A stretch of 64,000 bases of DNA, from contig NC_135726.1 in assembly GCF_964656455.1 (NCBI RefSeq), forward strand, positions 21,711,168 to 21,775,167, given 5' to 3'. A program made the translations under genes and the position numbers. Source of the DNA: Halichoerus grypus (taxonomy: Eukaryota; Chordata; Mammalia; Carnivora; Phocidae). The notes beneath the pieces are model-generated. The model was not told the DNA's origin and did not search any database. It saw only the letters and a list, made by a program, of their open reading frames with translations. The first letter of the stretch is position 1; the number at the start of each line of letters is the position of its first letter. Of the stretch, positions 32,013-43,689 are shown piece after piece.

Positions 32013-32799
32013 ATTCTCTGAGCTTCTTACTGTGTCATTTCTACCCAAAATGCTGCCACAAACTCCACACCTTACCTTTCAACAAATATTCCAATGTCAT
32101 TGAAAAATATTCCTCAAACACACCATCTTCTCCTATGACTCCACAATACTTAAAAATCACACTTTTCTGAAACAACACCCATCTTTTCATTAAGTTGGCA
32201 AGTTCTTTTCCTAACTTTCAATCCAAATGTTTGTACACTCCAATGGGAAGATTTCTCTTTTTCTCTGTGTTTGGTTCCAAAGTTCCTTTCCTGTTCTGTC
32301 CTATGTGAAAGGATTTGCTTTAACAATTATTGTAAGGCCTCTGTTCCCCGCTGAGGGACATATGAGAAGGAAAATGACATAGAACAGGGAATTATTGATT
32401 CTGGTGTGTACTCTAAGATTTGTCGTTCATATGTTTGTGATGATGGTGATGATGATGAGTAAACTGGAGCCAGTACTTTGTACATGTAGTTTAACAAATT
32501 AAACATGCTTACCACTAAAACAAGACTCAGATTGCAATAGAATTACAAATAAAATATAACCAACTCCATCCAATCAAACATGACAAAGGAGGTCTCAGGA
32601 GAGGGCTTGTATGGTAAAACCAGGATTGATTTATCTGTTTATTTCCCTTTCTGCATATGAGAAATTGTACACGACCCAGACCAATACAAAGCTAACAGGA
32701 TGTAGTGAGTCTGGGGGAATGTAAGTAGAAAGTACAGAAGACGAAAAAACAGATTGAAGGATAAAACAATGTAATAGCGTGAATTCAAATTCCTGATAC
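32013..32799. other. Single-copy-looking DNA
   Basis: No recognised repeat. A short GAT/GGT run lies at about 32436-32458. Confidence 0.4.
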
Positions 32800-32970
32800 A
32801 CACAGGGTGATTTCTATTCTCATTAATATTAATCATCACAACTGTGTAAGAGAGCAACTGTGTTCTCATTTTCAAGACAAGAGAACTGAGACCCCAAGAG
32901 ATTGGTTAATAAAAACATGGATTCATGTTTATATCATTACTTGCTGGCATAGCCAGGGTTCAAGTCTGTA
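32800..32970 (+). mobile_element. MIR fragment, forward
   Basis: ttctattctcattaatatta, tgtgttctcattttcaagac, aagagaactgagaccccaag and cagggttcaagtctgtattt match the second half of MIR. Confidence 0.65.
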
Positions 32971-33245
32971 TTTAAATCACCATCATCTTTTTTGTTACAT
33001 TCCATCATAATTTTCCTACTCAAAACACTCAGTTGAAAGCTGAATCTTCAGACATGAGTCAGACAAAAAACAATGAACAAAATATATGGGTAATTATTAC
33101 AGAATGTTAGAATGTCATATAACACATATTAGGAGCATCACCATTTTGAAACTGCAAACTACTTTCTGTTTTTGAAGAAAAAACATGATGGCACAGATAG
33201 GAGAAAATAGGTTTGAAGATGGAGAAACTTAGGATGGAATTCTGG

Positions 33246-33246
<1 letters not shown>

Positions 33247-33289
<43 letters not shown>

Positions 33290-33290
33290 A
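33247..33290. repeat. (TG)n microsatellite
   Basis: About twenty-one pure TG units followed by CATATGCGTGTG. Confidence 0.97.
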
Positions 33291-34824
33291 TATGCGTGTG
33301 TGGATACATAAATATGATAGATAATAATATGTATTTCATAAATTAGTCATAAATCCTGGAGGCAATAGAGGGGAAATTCCCACAGTCATGATTATCTATA
33401 GATAAAGGTCTTTAAAAAATGGTATTTTAATTTTTTTTTCTGCCTTCCATTCCATACAAGTGGTGGAAACTGGTCATCATAAATTAATATGAGCAAAAAT
33501 GCAGTGTTTATTTAGCTTGTCTTTGGGAATTGATTGGATGGTGGGATTATTCTGTTTTTGTAAAGGTTGTTCACTCTGAGATCACTGTGGAGACAGGAAG
33601 AACATCTAAGGGTAAACAGAGTTCCCAGCCCAACCCACTCTGATTATCTAGGGCACTTTCTATTGAAGCAGATGTAGTTGCTTTCATTTTGGTGGGTAGC
33701 GAAGGAAGGTACCCTAGTTCGGCAGTCTTCCATTTCTGCTTCCTACGTCCTCTTCTGTTGTCTTGTCAAGCACTACTCTTTCATAGCATGTCTTAGAGAT
33801 TACTGCAAAGGAAGATGTAACAAGAGAAAAATATTCTTCCCATGAAAATTATTTTATCCACAATTTATTGGAATCCCATTTAATGTGTTCTTAAAAACAT
33901 AAAGACATAAAGACAGAAACAAAAAAAAGAAACAAAAGCATAAAGAAACAAACAGACCCATAAAGACAAAAAAAGTGGGCTGTCCTCCAGTTGCAACCAC
34001 TGTGTTGCATATCTGCATAGATTTTCTTTAGAACACTTATCACATTCCTTAGTTCTTTCCTAGTAATTAGGAATCAAGGAGGTATAAAGTCGCAACTATC
34101 TTTCCTTTTAGAAGCTCAGCTTCTCCATTTTCAGAGAAATGTGATTTAAGAAGAAAAAAAATCAATAACTCAACACCTTTCTGAGGGCTCTGTTTTGGCC
34201 CTTCAGTTCTTCGTCTCCATGGCATGCTGTGATATTATCTGTCTCGCTGCAAGATACCGAGTAAGAGAGCTGTCATTATGACATGTGCTGAAAAGGACTA
34301 GTTTATCCCTAAACCAGGGCTCCTCCTTGGTCTGTTCAAAAATATTTTATTTCCCCCAGTGACTTTCTGTTACTATTTCTTTTGTTTGTTAAGATAAATA
34401 GGAAAGGGACAGGAAAAAAGGGGGGCAGTAGGAGAAAACGACAGTTAAAACATAGGTAGAAGTTCACTGGATAAATAACAGTCTGATTTCTTTCAATTGG
34501 AAAGCCTACATTTGTTAAGTCTCAATACTTGTACTTGAACCTGGGCCTTTGGGATTCAGAAACTGGTTTTATTTAGTTATTTTTTAATCTTGTTTATTTA
34601 AGTTCTGCTTGATATGATAAAACCCTTAATCAGACAAATGCAACTCTTATTCTAGAAGTAAGATAGCCATACTTTATTTTCTTAGGTGATTTACTCTCCT
34701 ACTTCCAGTAACAACCTGAGATGTTGGAATGCAGGACCAGTGTCTGATCTCCTTTTGTATTCCTCATTGAACCCATTTCTTATTATACCCTAAATATTTG
34801 TAAGTCTGAATTGAACATGGATTT
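33291..34824. other. Repeat-poor interval (1.5 kb)
   Basis: No mobile element is recognised, apart from an A-rich (AAAGACAT-like) patch at 33898-33975. Contains GC-balanced stretches around 34100-34330. No paired splice sites or long frame. Confidence 0.45.
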
Positions 34825-35038
34825 AAAAATAAGCATAAGAGAGTGACCTGGGTAGCTCAGTCGGTTAAGTGTCTGCCTTCGGCTCAGGTCATTTCAGGGT
34901 CCTGGGATAGAGTTCTGCATGGGGCTCCCTGCTTAGCAAGGAGTCACCTTCTCCCTCTCCCTCTGGCCCTCTCCCCCGCTCTGTGCACTCTCTCTCTCTT
35001 AAATAAATAAATAAGATCTTTAAAAAAAAATAAGCACA
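34825..35038 (+). mobile_element. Can-SINE, forward
   Basis: Body about 34838-35025, head gtgacctgggtagctcagtc, tail AAATAAATAAATAAGATCTTT. Flanks aaaaataagcata / aaaaataagcaca. Lacks the 'gatcc' before 'agggtcctggg' (tcatttcagggtcctgggat). Confidence 0.93.
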
Positions 35039-35050
35039 GGCAAAGTCTTT

Positions 35051-35234
35051 AAAGAATGAAGGGGAACCTGGGTGGCTCAGTTGGTTAAGCGACTGCCTTT
35101 GGCTCACGTTGTGATCCTGGAGTCCCAGGATCAAGTCCTGCATCAGGCTCCCTGCTAACTTCTCCCTCTGACCCAACCACTCTCATGCACTCTCTCTCAA
35201 ATAATAAATAAATCTTTTTTAAAAAAAGAATGAA
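35051..35234 (+). mobile_element. Can-SINE, forward, internally shortened
   Basis: Body about 35061-35224, head ggggaacctgggtggctcag. The 'agcagggagtctg' block is missing, with gctccctgcta joined to acttctccctctg. Flanks aaagaatgaa on both sides. Confidence 0.92.
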
Positions 35235-35464
35235 TCATTAAATTGGTGACAATAGATAGCAGATATCTCTCCTTTAATCGGAGCTAGCTTAGAAACAAAG
35301 GAATCTGACATAGAGCATTTTGAAAGCAGTGAAAAAATCTAGTAAATCTGACTTTGTCTCCTTTTTGAGTATCCAACAAAGTCTTTGTGCTACACAATGA
35401 TTGTCTTACAAAGACAGTTTTGTTTCTAGATTAGGAATAACTGGCAGTCTTCATATTCTCCATA

Positions 35465-35600
35465 TCAGAGCTTCTTAAAACTTGGTCTAAAGATCACTTG
35501 AAAGAGCATTGCCTGAGTAATTAATTAAATATACAGATTACTGGACTCTGAATAATAATCTTGGGGAGGCAGTGTCTGATTCTTGTAAACAAGCATGAGA
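35465..35600 (+). mobile_element. MER5-like hAT remnant, forward
   Basis: agcttcttaaaacttggtct, gatcacttgaaagagcattg, tatacagattactggactct and cagtgtctgattcttgtaaa follow the MER5A order with many changes. Confidence 0.5.
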
Positions 35601-35610
35601 AGCCTATTTT

Positions 35611-35650
35611 AACATCTATCTATCCTATCCTATCTATCTATCTATCCTAT
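35611..35650. repeat. (TATC)n tetranucleotide repeat
   Basis: About nine TATC units, two of them extended to TATCC. Confidence 0.92.
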
Positions 35651-35904
35651 AAAATCATAAGTAATGTTCAGTAAGCAATGGATTGGAAATTGGATTTTTA
35701 ACTGTCCTGAAGTTAACTGATGAGTCTACTACTGATAGCAAAGTGATGGTGGCCTGGTTGACTTGGTTTGCTCTGTGGGATTCCATGTGGGCTTCTGGTC
35801 TGAGACAAAGTCCAAATACCATGCAGACTTGCAACCAAGAAGATTCATCTTCAAGGCTGGGTGGTAGGAAGGGTAGGCACATCAAAATTAGTTTTAATGT
35901 CCGG

Positions 35905-36045
35905 ATTTGTCATAAATAGCTACACAAATTACTTTAACTCTGAGTCTCATTTTCTTTAACTATGTAGATATATTGAACTCCTCTCACATTATAAAGAGTA
36001 CTTACCACAATGTCTGATACCATGGAGATGCACAAAAAGTAGTTT
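35905..36045 (+). mobile_element. MIR fragment, forward
   Basis: atagctacacaaattacttt, ctctgagtctcattttcttt and agagtacttaccacaatgtc track MIR ('gctgtgtgaccttgggca ... ctgagcctcagtttcctc ... agtacctggcaca'). The minus-strand GTAAGT here belongs to the repeat. Confidence 0.65.
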
Positions 36046-37589
36046 ATTCTATCAGATGGATGCTTTAATACTAGGCTGCCAGAATTCTGAGAAACCTGCA
36101 TTCTAAATAACTTGGCTCACACCTCCTATCCCCCGAAAGAACATATTGTGTGTCAATCAGGAGTCAATCACAAAGTGTGGGAGATCTTGGGACTAGAATG
36201 ACATCCTTACCCAGAGTTGACATTGAAGAACACTTCTCCACAAAATGTTTAGCTATATCAGGGTGTGGGAACAACTCGGTTTTGGAGAATTGCCCATTTT
36301 ATCCCTTTCTTGGAAATTGATAATGCCTACTTAGCTAGAAAAAAAGGTTTTGAGAAACATAAAGCAAGATAAGATTTTAATTTTGTTTAAGTGCACATTT
36401 TCCCAAATATAGTTGCTTATAGAGTCTTTTTGTTTTCAGATTAACAGTACTTCATTGGCTTAGTTTTCTGAAGAATACACTTTGGCAAATGCTAGTTTCT
36501 AAGTCCATGGAGAAAAATCTGCCTGCTTCACTTTCCCCAGCTACTCCCAGGCCTTTCCTTAAAAACAAATTAAAAGAGTCATTTGAGCCATTTCTGAAAG
36601 TCAAACAGTAAAGAGATCACTTCCTTTTTTTCCTCCAATGTCATGATCTTGGCACCAGTTTCTAGTGATAAAACCCCAAGAGGAAAACATCAGCCTTCAA
36701 ATGAGCTCATCACATGTGATGATACCTGGTTATTGTTAAAATCTCAACAGATATATAGTTTTGTTTTTTCTGAACTCCTGCAAGAATGTGAAAGTATCAT
36801 TTCTAAAACATAACCTACGCTCTTAAGTCTGTGTTAATTGTTCCTTCCTTGACACAAAAGGTCTGAAGCAGAGGCACCCAGGGAGGAAAGCATTATGAGA
36901 ACAGTCAGATTAGATTTGTGAAGACAATTAAGCACAATTCTTTATGGCTTCTTATTCTTAGCTTTGAAATATTTCTTGCTGTTGAATCATTGGGATTCCT
37001 GTTAGCATTGCTGGGGAAAAAAAGGGATATTTATTAAACAAACAAACAAGAACAAAGTAATAAATCTAGTTCTGTTCATTCTAAGCGAAAATAAATCCAG
37101 GGACTATAAAAGTTTGTGTTGTGTTAGGATTTTTACAGAAAATATCTTTAGCATTTCCTTTCCTGTAAATGTGTCTTTGCAGAGTGCTGTCAAATTTTAA
37201 TTGTCCCCAGAGGACAGGTTATAGGTGATTAAATCAACTCTCCAGCAAAGAATACTTCAGAACATTTTTGAAAGCCCTCTAGTTTTTACATGACCTTTGA
37301 GAAAAGCACTTTGCAGTTGACATAGTTTGTGTTTATGTTGGTTTGTCTTTGGCAAAGAGGAATTAGCATCTGTCTCCATGAAGTTTGAGTTCACATAAAC
37401 TCAGATGCACTTATCCATTTGCATTGTCCTCATACTGAGTGCCTCTTCAGTTGGGAATTCCATTTTATTATTTCTGAGTTTCATCACTGGAGCTATAGAA
37501 TGAAAGTGCATAGTTTACTTCATAGTCCTCAAGAATGACTTAGATTCAGCTTGGAAACCAGGTTTCTCAAAATGCAACAGCTTAGTTAT
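36046..37589. other. Repeat-free island (1.5 kb)
   Basis: No mobile element is recognised over about 1.5 kb, unusual for this window. Strong acceptor-like tracts end at 36440 (tctttttgttttcag) and near 37183 (atgtgtctttgcag), but neither is followed by a donor, and phase-0 frames stop at once. Could hold conserved non-coding sequence. Confidence 0.4.
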
Positions 37590-37632
37590 AAAAAAAAAAT
37601 GGAATTAAAAAAAAAAAGAGAGAGAGAGAGGG
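37590..37632. repeat. A-rich then (AG)n tract
   Basis: Nine A, a short spacer, then twelve A/G-rich bases into GAGAGAGAGAG. The 131-codon frame starting at 37551 runs through it as Lys/Arg/Glu-rich sequence. Confidence 0.85.
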
Positions 37633-40194
37633 ATAACATTGATGTTATTCCAGAAACTTTGGCAGTTTCTACTATAGGAGGACCTGAAAAGGCTTGGGAA
37701 ATAATGCAGATTGACTCTTTTCCCAGCATTCTTCCCAGTTCCCCTTCTTTATCCTTTCTGAAAGTACTGATTCTCTGGTCATCCCCAAAAATGAGAATTC
37801 CTGTAATGGGAAGTCTTGAAGTCTGGAGCACTATCCTGCCTGTAAATACTGTCAAATATAGGACTTTGCACATAGCAGATTCTCAGAAAATGCTTATTAA
37901 TTGTTTCAGGGAACCGGGTAGAACATTGGATTTGATTTTGGAATAATCTATTCCATCTTTCCCACTATGTTTTTATAAAAATGAGTGAATCTTGAATCTG
38001 CCTAGATTTAAATTTTCTTTTCCACAAACGAATTTTAATTAAAAGTTTGTTAAAATGCATTATAAATCTTTTGTCCCTTTAAACTAAAAATATTGAAATA
38101 TGCGTTTTTCTTAAAAACTCATAAATATTTGTTTGACCATCACATACTTGTCAGACTTGTTTGATGGACCATAAAAGATAAATGAGACCATCCTTACTTT
38201 AAGAAGCTCACTGTGGGAATGCAATTCTATAATTGGACACTTTATTTTCTGAGCATTAGGCTTTACTTCAAAGTGTTTCACATATTTTAAAGGTTTCTTG
38301 TGGCTGTAATTTCTCATGATGCTGCCTGTAATATTTAAATTTGTGTATTGAAAAAAAGGTAGAGAAGTAGCATATGCTGAAATTAAGCACATGCACAACT
38401 GCATGAAAAAGAAACAATAGTACCCATGATCCCACTATTCAGAAAAAATGAACTGTTGAATTGTGAAAATTCCATACTGCCATTTGACTCTGTCTGTGCA
38501 TGTACATATATGATGAATGTGTGTTTGTGTAAGCGTGAGTTAATTTACCACCATATTAGGGTCCTATTTACATACAAGTATGTGTTCTGATATTTTTATG
38601 TTTTTTTCCTATGATATTAGACATACTTTAATAGCAGAATGTTATTGGTTGCTGACTCTTTGACCATATCCTGAGCCACAATTTATTTAACTCCATATTT
38701 ATATACTTCTTTAACTTATACAATATTTTATGCACTGAGTAAATGTATTTTTATCAAATGTTCATAAAATAATTTTATAGTAAATATAGACGTTTAGAAC
38801 ACAAATTCCAACATTCTTTGTTTTTTATAATATATATTCAAATATATGTAATATATAAATAATGCAATTTAATTAAAACATTGCCAATAGATAGGGCTTA
38901 GATTCCCCCTCTTCATCCCCATTACTATTTGTCATGATGCTATTAGAATATAGCCTAATCTCAAGCATTAGACTAGACAGGACCTTTTCTCATAGTATAT
39001 CAGTATATTTCAAATGTCTCACAGTCATGATTGTGGAATGACTTTCTGAGGAAGTGGAAGCAAATATATTGCTGGATAATTTGGAAGTACTCTAAAATTT
39101 TTCCCTTGATAGGAGTACTGCAAAATAGAATAGAGTGAAATATAATCATGAGATAATATAGAATTTCTGGTGTCTTCTCTGACCTTGTCTTTCTCTGTTC
39201 TTCCTATAGTCATTTTGACATCATGAAATGCAATGTGTAGCCATTTGTCCACTTTCATTCCCTTCTTTGTCATTGTATTGTAGTAAATTTTCACCTCTAA
39301 TTGGTTATACCATGATGGATGAGAAGTATAGATGGAGGTGTGGTACTGGCCAGGGGTCATGAAATGCTTCAGACAGCTTCAGAAATCAGCTCACTCAAAA
39401 CAGTGATAGGTACCTCCTTTTTTATTCCCTACCTTGTACCTAGTCAAAAATAGTACATAACTGAGAAAGTGTCAGGCATGAAGACAGGGATATATATATA
39501 TATCCTCCAAAGTCCCATAGATTTAAATTATTTTCTTTTTTTCTGCATAATGAAATTTTCTAGCTCTGATGTCTTTCACAGTTAAGTTAGTGGGAATTCA
39601 TCTTGAGAATCTCAAGGAACAGATGAATTATTAACCAGTATTCCTCTTGGGTACATGGGAGCAGACTCTTATGCCCTCAGTAATACAGAAGTGAGTGTCA
39701 TGCTTCTGCAAACCCATTTCTTCTCCCCAACTCAACTTATAAATCTCTATCAAGCTAACATCTGGAATGACGTTTTTAACATGTCATTCATTGCCGTAGC
39801 CATCCATGAGGCTACTCATTTCTAACCCATACTATTCATTTTGGTGGGAGGGAAGGATACAGGGGGCTAAGGGGAGACACAGTGTCTTGGACACTTGTGC
39901 CATAGATCTAGTCCTGCACCAGATGAAAACATTCGATACCTTCTTAACCATCCCACTGATCACTACCCCTACCATGACCTGGTTACAGTGTAAATCTGTG
40001 ATATGTCGCTATACCAGCTTGGATGTCAAACACATGCTTTTCATTGGATTAAACCAATTAGGATTCATCCTTCACACCTTTTAAGTTCTCACATGCATTA
40101 CACAACAGAGTACCAACATTTATACAAATTTTATTTAGATAACAATACAGATAACAGAGTAATGGCAACAAAATCTATCACTATTTAATGATGA
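37633..40194. other. AT-rich interval with a MIR/L2 tail
   Basis: 37835-37915 (ggactttgcacatagcagat, ctcagaaaatgcttattaat) is MIR-like. 39488-39505 is an 18-bp TA palindrome bounded by GG/CC. A 111-codon minus-strand frame at 39025-39360 shows no recognisable domain. The rest is unassigned. Confidence 0.35.
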
Positions 40195-40395
40195 AGACTG
40201 TGTCAGGCATTCTAGTGAATACTTTAAATATCTTTTTATATGATCTCCACAGTAATACCTTATGATGGGGACTGTCTTACTCTTTTTTTCAAATGAGGAA
40301 ACTAAGCTTAGAACAGCAGTGTATTGTCCAAACTCAGCAGCAGATTTGTCATTCAAATCCAAGTCTTTGGAATTATAAAGTCTGACTTTAGAATT
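40195..40395 (+). mobile_element. MIR, forward, well preserved
   Basis: gtcaggcattctagtgaata, tatgatctccacagtaatac, caaatgaggaaactaagctt, cattcaaatccaagtctttg: continuous MIR core to 3' end. Confidence 0.85.
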
Positions 40396-41035
40396 AGTGA
40401 TTGTGTTTGTGTGTGTGTGTATGTGTCTTCATAATTCTGTAACATCCTGTTGATTTCTTTCTATGCACCCCATGTAGGTAGACATAATACCAATATCAAA
40501 TATATCTACATATTATTGATGGACATATATGTATAGCAACTTTGCATTTTCTCTAAAGAGAAAAAAAATCAAATATATGAAATACCATAGTCAATTTCTT
40601 TTTTTTCCAACTGAAAGAATGACTTGCATGTTTATCCTTGAAAAAATGGTTTTTATTATCAGGCTCCTGTAGCTCTACCTAATGGTATTAATCATTTGTA
40701 CAGTCCCTTTCAGTGCTTCATCCAAGGAGTCCAAAGTCATGGGGATTCTGAGATAATAAAACAATTTTGTGTCTTGAATGGCTCCTCATCCCCCCAACAT
40801 ATAGTGGAAATTGTCATATTGCTTCCTACTAAACTATTTTGTTGACAAAATCCTCCAGCACCAATAATTGACTTGAAATGCATACATTAGATTTAGTTCA
40901 AGTATTAAAGAAATATTTTTTTGTATGTCCTTTTATTAGATATTTGTCAAGAATAGGCTCATTCGTATGTAATTTTCTGTTCTCCATTTAGCCTTCATCT
41001 TGAAAACGGAGAAACAGAATCCTGATTCAGTGGTA
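40396..41035. other. AT-rich single-copy-looking DNA
   Basis: A short (GT)n at 40407-40425; nothing else recognised. Confidence 0.4.
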
Positions 41036-41037
41036 AA

Positions 41038-41278
41038 AACTTACTTTCCTAGGCGCGCCTGGGTGGCTCAGTCATTAAGTGTCTGCCATCAGCTCAGGTC
41101 ATGATCCCAGAGTCCTGGGATCAAGCCCCACATTGGGCTCCCTGCTCGGCGGGAGGCCTGCTTCTCCCTCTCCCACTCCCCCTGCTTGTATTCCCTCTCT
41201 CACTGTGTCTCTCTCTGTCAAGTAAATAAAACCTTTAAAAAAACAAAAAACAAAAAACAAAAACAAACTTACTTTCCT
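41038..41278 (+). mobile_element. Can-SINE, forward
   Basis: aacttactttcct is duplicated (41038-41050, 41266-41278). Body starts aggcgcgcctgggtggctca. The tail has become (CAAAAAA)n. Confidence 0.95.
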
Positions 41279-41762
41279 TAAAATCCGTATTAGATTTGAA
41301 TGTGACTTAGTTTACTTGTAACATTGAATTCAAAATAAATAATTGAGCAGCTGCATAATTTTTTTGGGTGAAATAATCCCGTGTGCTTTCATGGTTCAAA
41401 TTTTAGTGATGTATCTGATTTTCCAAGATAAGAGATCAAAATCAGGGTTTTGTGCAGAAATGAAAGAAACTGTCATTAAAGATGTTGAAAGTAGAAAAGT
41501 CAGATAAAAGGTTAAAGACAAGTGTTATTTTTCTCATTTTTCTTTCTTTAAAAAAAAGTCCTCACATTTTTTGAACAATTTTTTTTTCAAAAGGAAAAAA
41601 TTCTCAAAATAATTCTATTTGGTCCCTTAGTTGTAGGAGCAACTGAAATGACTGAATTGACTAAAAACTGAATTGACAATAGTTCACCAGAAATAATTCA
41701 AATGGTTTAGAATGCTTCTCCTTTTTGGGAGAGATATATGTTCTATGCAGTATGAGCAAAAT
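41279..41762. other. AT-rich single-copy-looking DNA
   Basis: No repeat or motif recognised. Confidence 0.4.
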
Positions 41763-41990
41763 TAAAGAAGCTATAGGGGCGCCTGGGTGGCTCAGTCGTT
41801 AAGTGTCTGCCTTCGGCTCAGGTCATGATCCCAGGGCCCTGGGATCGAGCCCCGCATCGGGCTCCCTGCTCAGCGGGAAGCCTGCTTCTCCTTCTCCCAC
41901 TCCCCCTGCTTGTGTTCCTGCTCTCACTGTGTCTCTCTCTGTCAAATAAATAAATAAAGTCTTAAAAAAAAAAAAAAATAAAGAAGCTAT
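41763..41990 (+). mobile_element. Can-SINE, forward, near consensus
   Basis: taaagaagctat flanks it (41763-41774, 41979-41990). Body ggggcgcctgggtggctcag to AAATAAATAAATAAAGTCTT plus A15. Carries the gctccctgctcagcgggaag form, the sense counterpart of the reverse copies with cttcccgcggagcag. Confidence 0.96.
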
Positions 41991-43309
41991 TATAATCAAT
42001 AACACTGCAATAAGACTCAGTTTCCAGTGTTCTCTGCCTCTCCCTAGCATCTTCAAATAAAGCATCCCCAGTGCCATCCAACACTGGCACCTCAAAGAAG
42101 CCAGGTTAGTGAGGGATTGTGTAGCCACCCTTACTTTGGGTTAACACTTCCCTACCCTTACAGCTGTTCTTATAACTCATTTTCTAGAATGGGACTTTCT
42201 ATAATTATAAACTCCTTATTCTAGAGCTGGCAGCCAATTCCATGTTCAGAGATCTCATTCTAGAATTCCAACTGCCTACTGGACATCACCAATTTTATGG
42301 CACACAAATAACTTGAAATATCCATAAATCAAGTCATAATCTTCCCCTTCCTTGATCCCACAATTCTCTTTTTTCTACCCTTTGGGCTTTCTCATTGCTT
42401 ACTCTTTCTTTTGGGAAGATGTTGACTCTTACGTCTTTCAACAACTGCTAATTTTACAAATTGGAAATGTTAAATTCACCATTAACTTCTCCCTGTCCAT
42501 GACCACACCAGTGACATGTGTACAATAAAGAACAATGTCCTCTCCTTAGGATGGACAAAACTTTGTCCAACTTTCATAATGATGCAAACTGCATCTGATA
42601 ATAGTTCTTCCACATCTGTACAAGTGTTTAGCCCTGCATCCGAGCTGTGTACACTCCTTTTAGTATTGACACTTTCAATTGGATTGATCTTCACACTCTT
42701 GTCAAAATGGTCAACCTGCAATGGAAAGAAAAACATCCTCCTGCTTTAATCGATTGAACGGCCTCTCCTTCCTTGGGCTCGGCTCTTTTTATTTTAGAAT
42801 TCAGATACCAACATTTATCCCTGGTCAGCTGCTCTCTAACAGTCCAGAATATGGGATCCTGGCACATTTTGACTCTTAGAGGCATGCATGTTTAGTGAAC
42901 ATGACAGTGACTTTCTCTCTGACAAGACTGGCACCAAAATTGCTTTCCCTTGATTTATCTATGGAAATACTTTCTAACCTTCATCTCATATTACCCACCA
43001 TCTTCTGAGTCAACATTTGCTTGAACAAGCCTCTGAAGCTGTTAATTATGATTTTAAATGTAGCCATACACTCAAAATTTTTTCCACCAACTATTTAGTT
43101 TTTATACTGTGTTCTCTTCCTGGTCTTTCCTGGTGACTGATCTAAACCAATTTTTAAAATTTTTGCTTTGATATGATGGCAAGGAAAATAATACCTAGAA
43201 GAAAAAAAAATGATGCCAGAAATACCTTTGACTACCTCCTTGGACTTCATGTAGAATAATTCTAACTCCTCATACCTCTAAAAATAACAATTCCCTCTTT
43301 CTTTAAGTA
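41991..43309. other. Unassigned interval
   Basis: 42255-42370 (ccaactgcctactggacatc, gtcataatcttccccttcct) recalls an old LINE-like repeat but I cannot name it. Frames of 77-84 codons on both strands around 42480-42750 overlap each other and are not recognised. Confidence 0.3.
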
Positions 43310-43452
43310 TCTTTTCTCCCTCTCTCCCTCCTTCCCTCCCTCCCTCTCTTTTCCTTACTCTCTCCCTTCCACCCTCCTACTCCTTGTCCCTCTCCCTCTG
43401 TCCCTTCCCGCCTTCCCTCTCTCCCTGCCTGTTCCCTCCCTTCCTCTTTCCA
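43310..43452. repeat. Polypyrimidine tract
   Basis: About 140 bases of mostly CCCT/CTTC/CTCT units with rare A or G. The Glu/Gly/Arg-rich minus frame is compositional. Confidence 0.88.
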
Positions 43453-43689
43453 TTTAGTATATACCATAACCTTCACTGTCAAGGAAGTTTTAAATGTCAT
43501 CTCTAAGGAAATGACTTTGCATCTTTGTTCCAGCAATCAAACTCTAGAACTCTAATCAGGAACACAGAATATCATTTCCCAGAATGCTGAAAATAATGTT
43601 TTCTTCTCTCATCTCTCTTAAATGTATCTCTTATGTCATTCATAATGGTCCATTAGACTCTGAGGTTCATATGCATTGTTGATGCAAGG

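Noticed and set aside
34889..35176. 95-codon minus-strand frame
   Set aside because: Made of two Can-SINEs and the 35-bp spacer.
35998..36010. Minus-strand GTAAGT donor-like site
   Set aside because: Part of a MIR copy; the motif is inherited from the repeat.
37084..37120. TATAAAAG motif as a promoter
   Set aside because: A lone TATA-like match in AT-rich DNA with no initiator, CpG island or downstream frame.
37551..37946. 131-codon + strand frame
   Set aside because: Crosses an A-rich/(AG)n tract and a MIR-like tail; overlapping minus-strand frame equally open; no recognisable domain.
39025..39360. 111-codon minus-strand frame
   Set aside because: No domain, splice context or conservation evidence; length plausible by chance in 64 kb.
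41823..42128. 101-codon minus-strand frame
   Set aside because: Its downstream half is the complement of a Can-SINE; no independent coding evidence.
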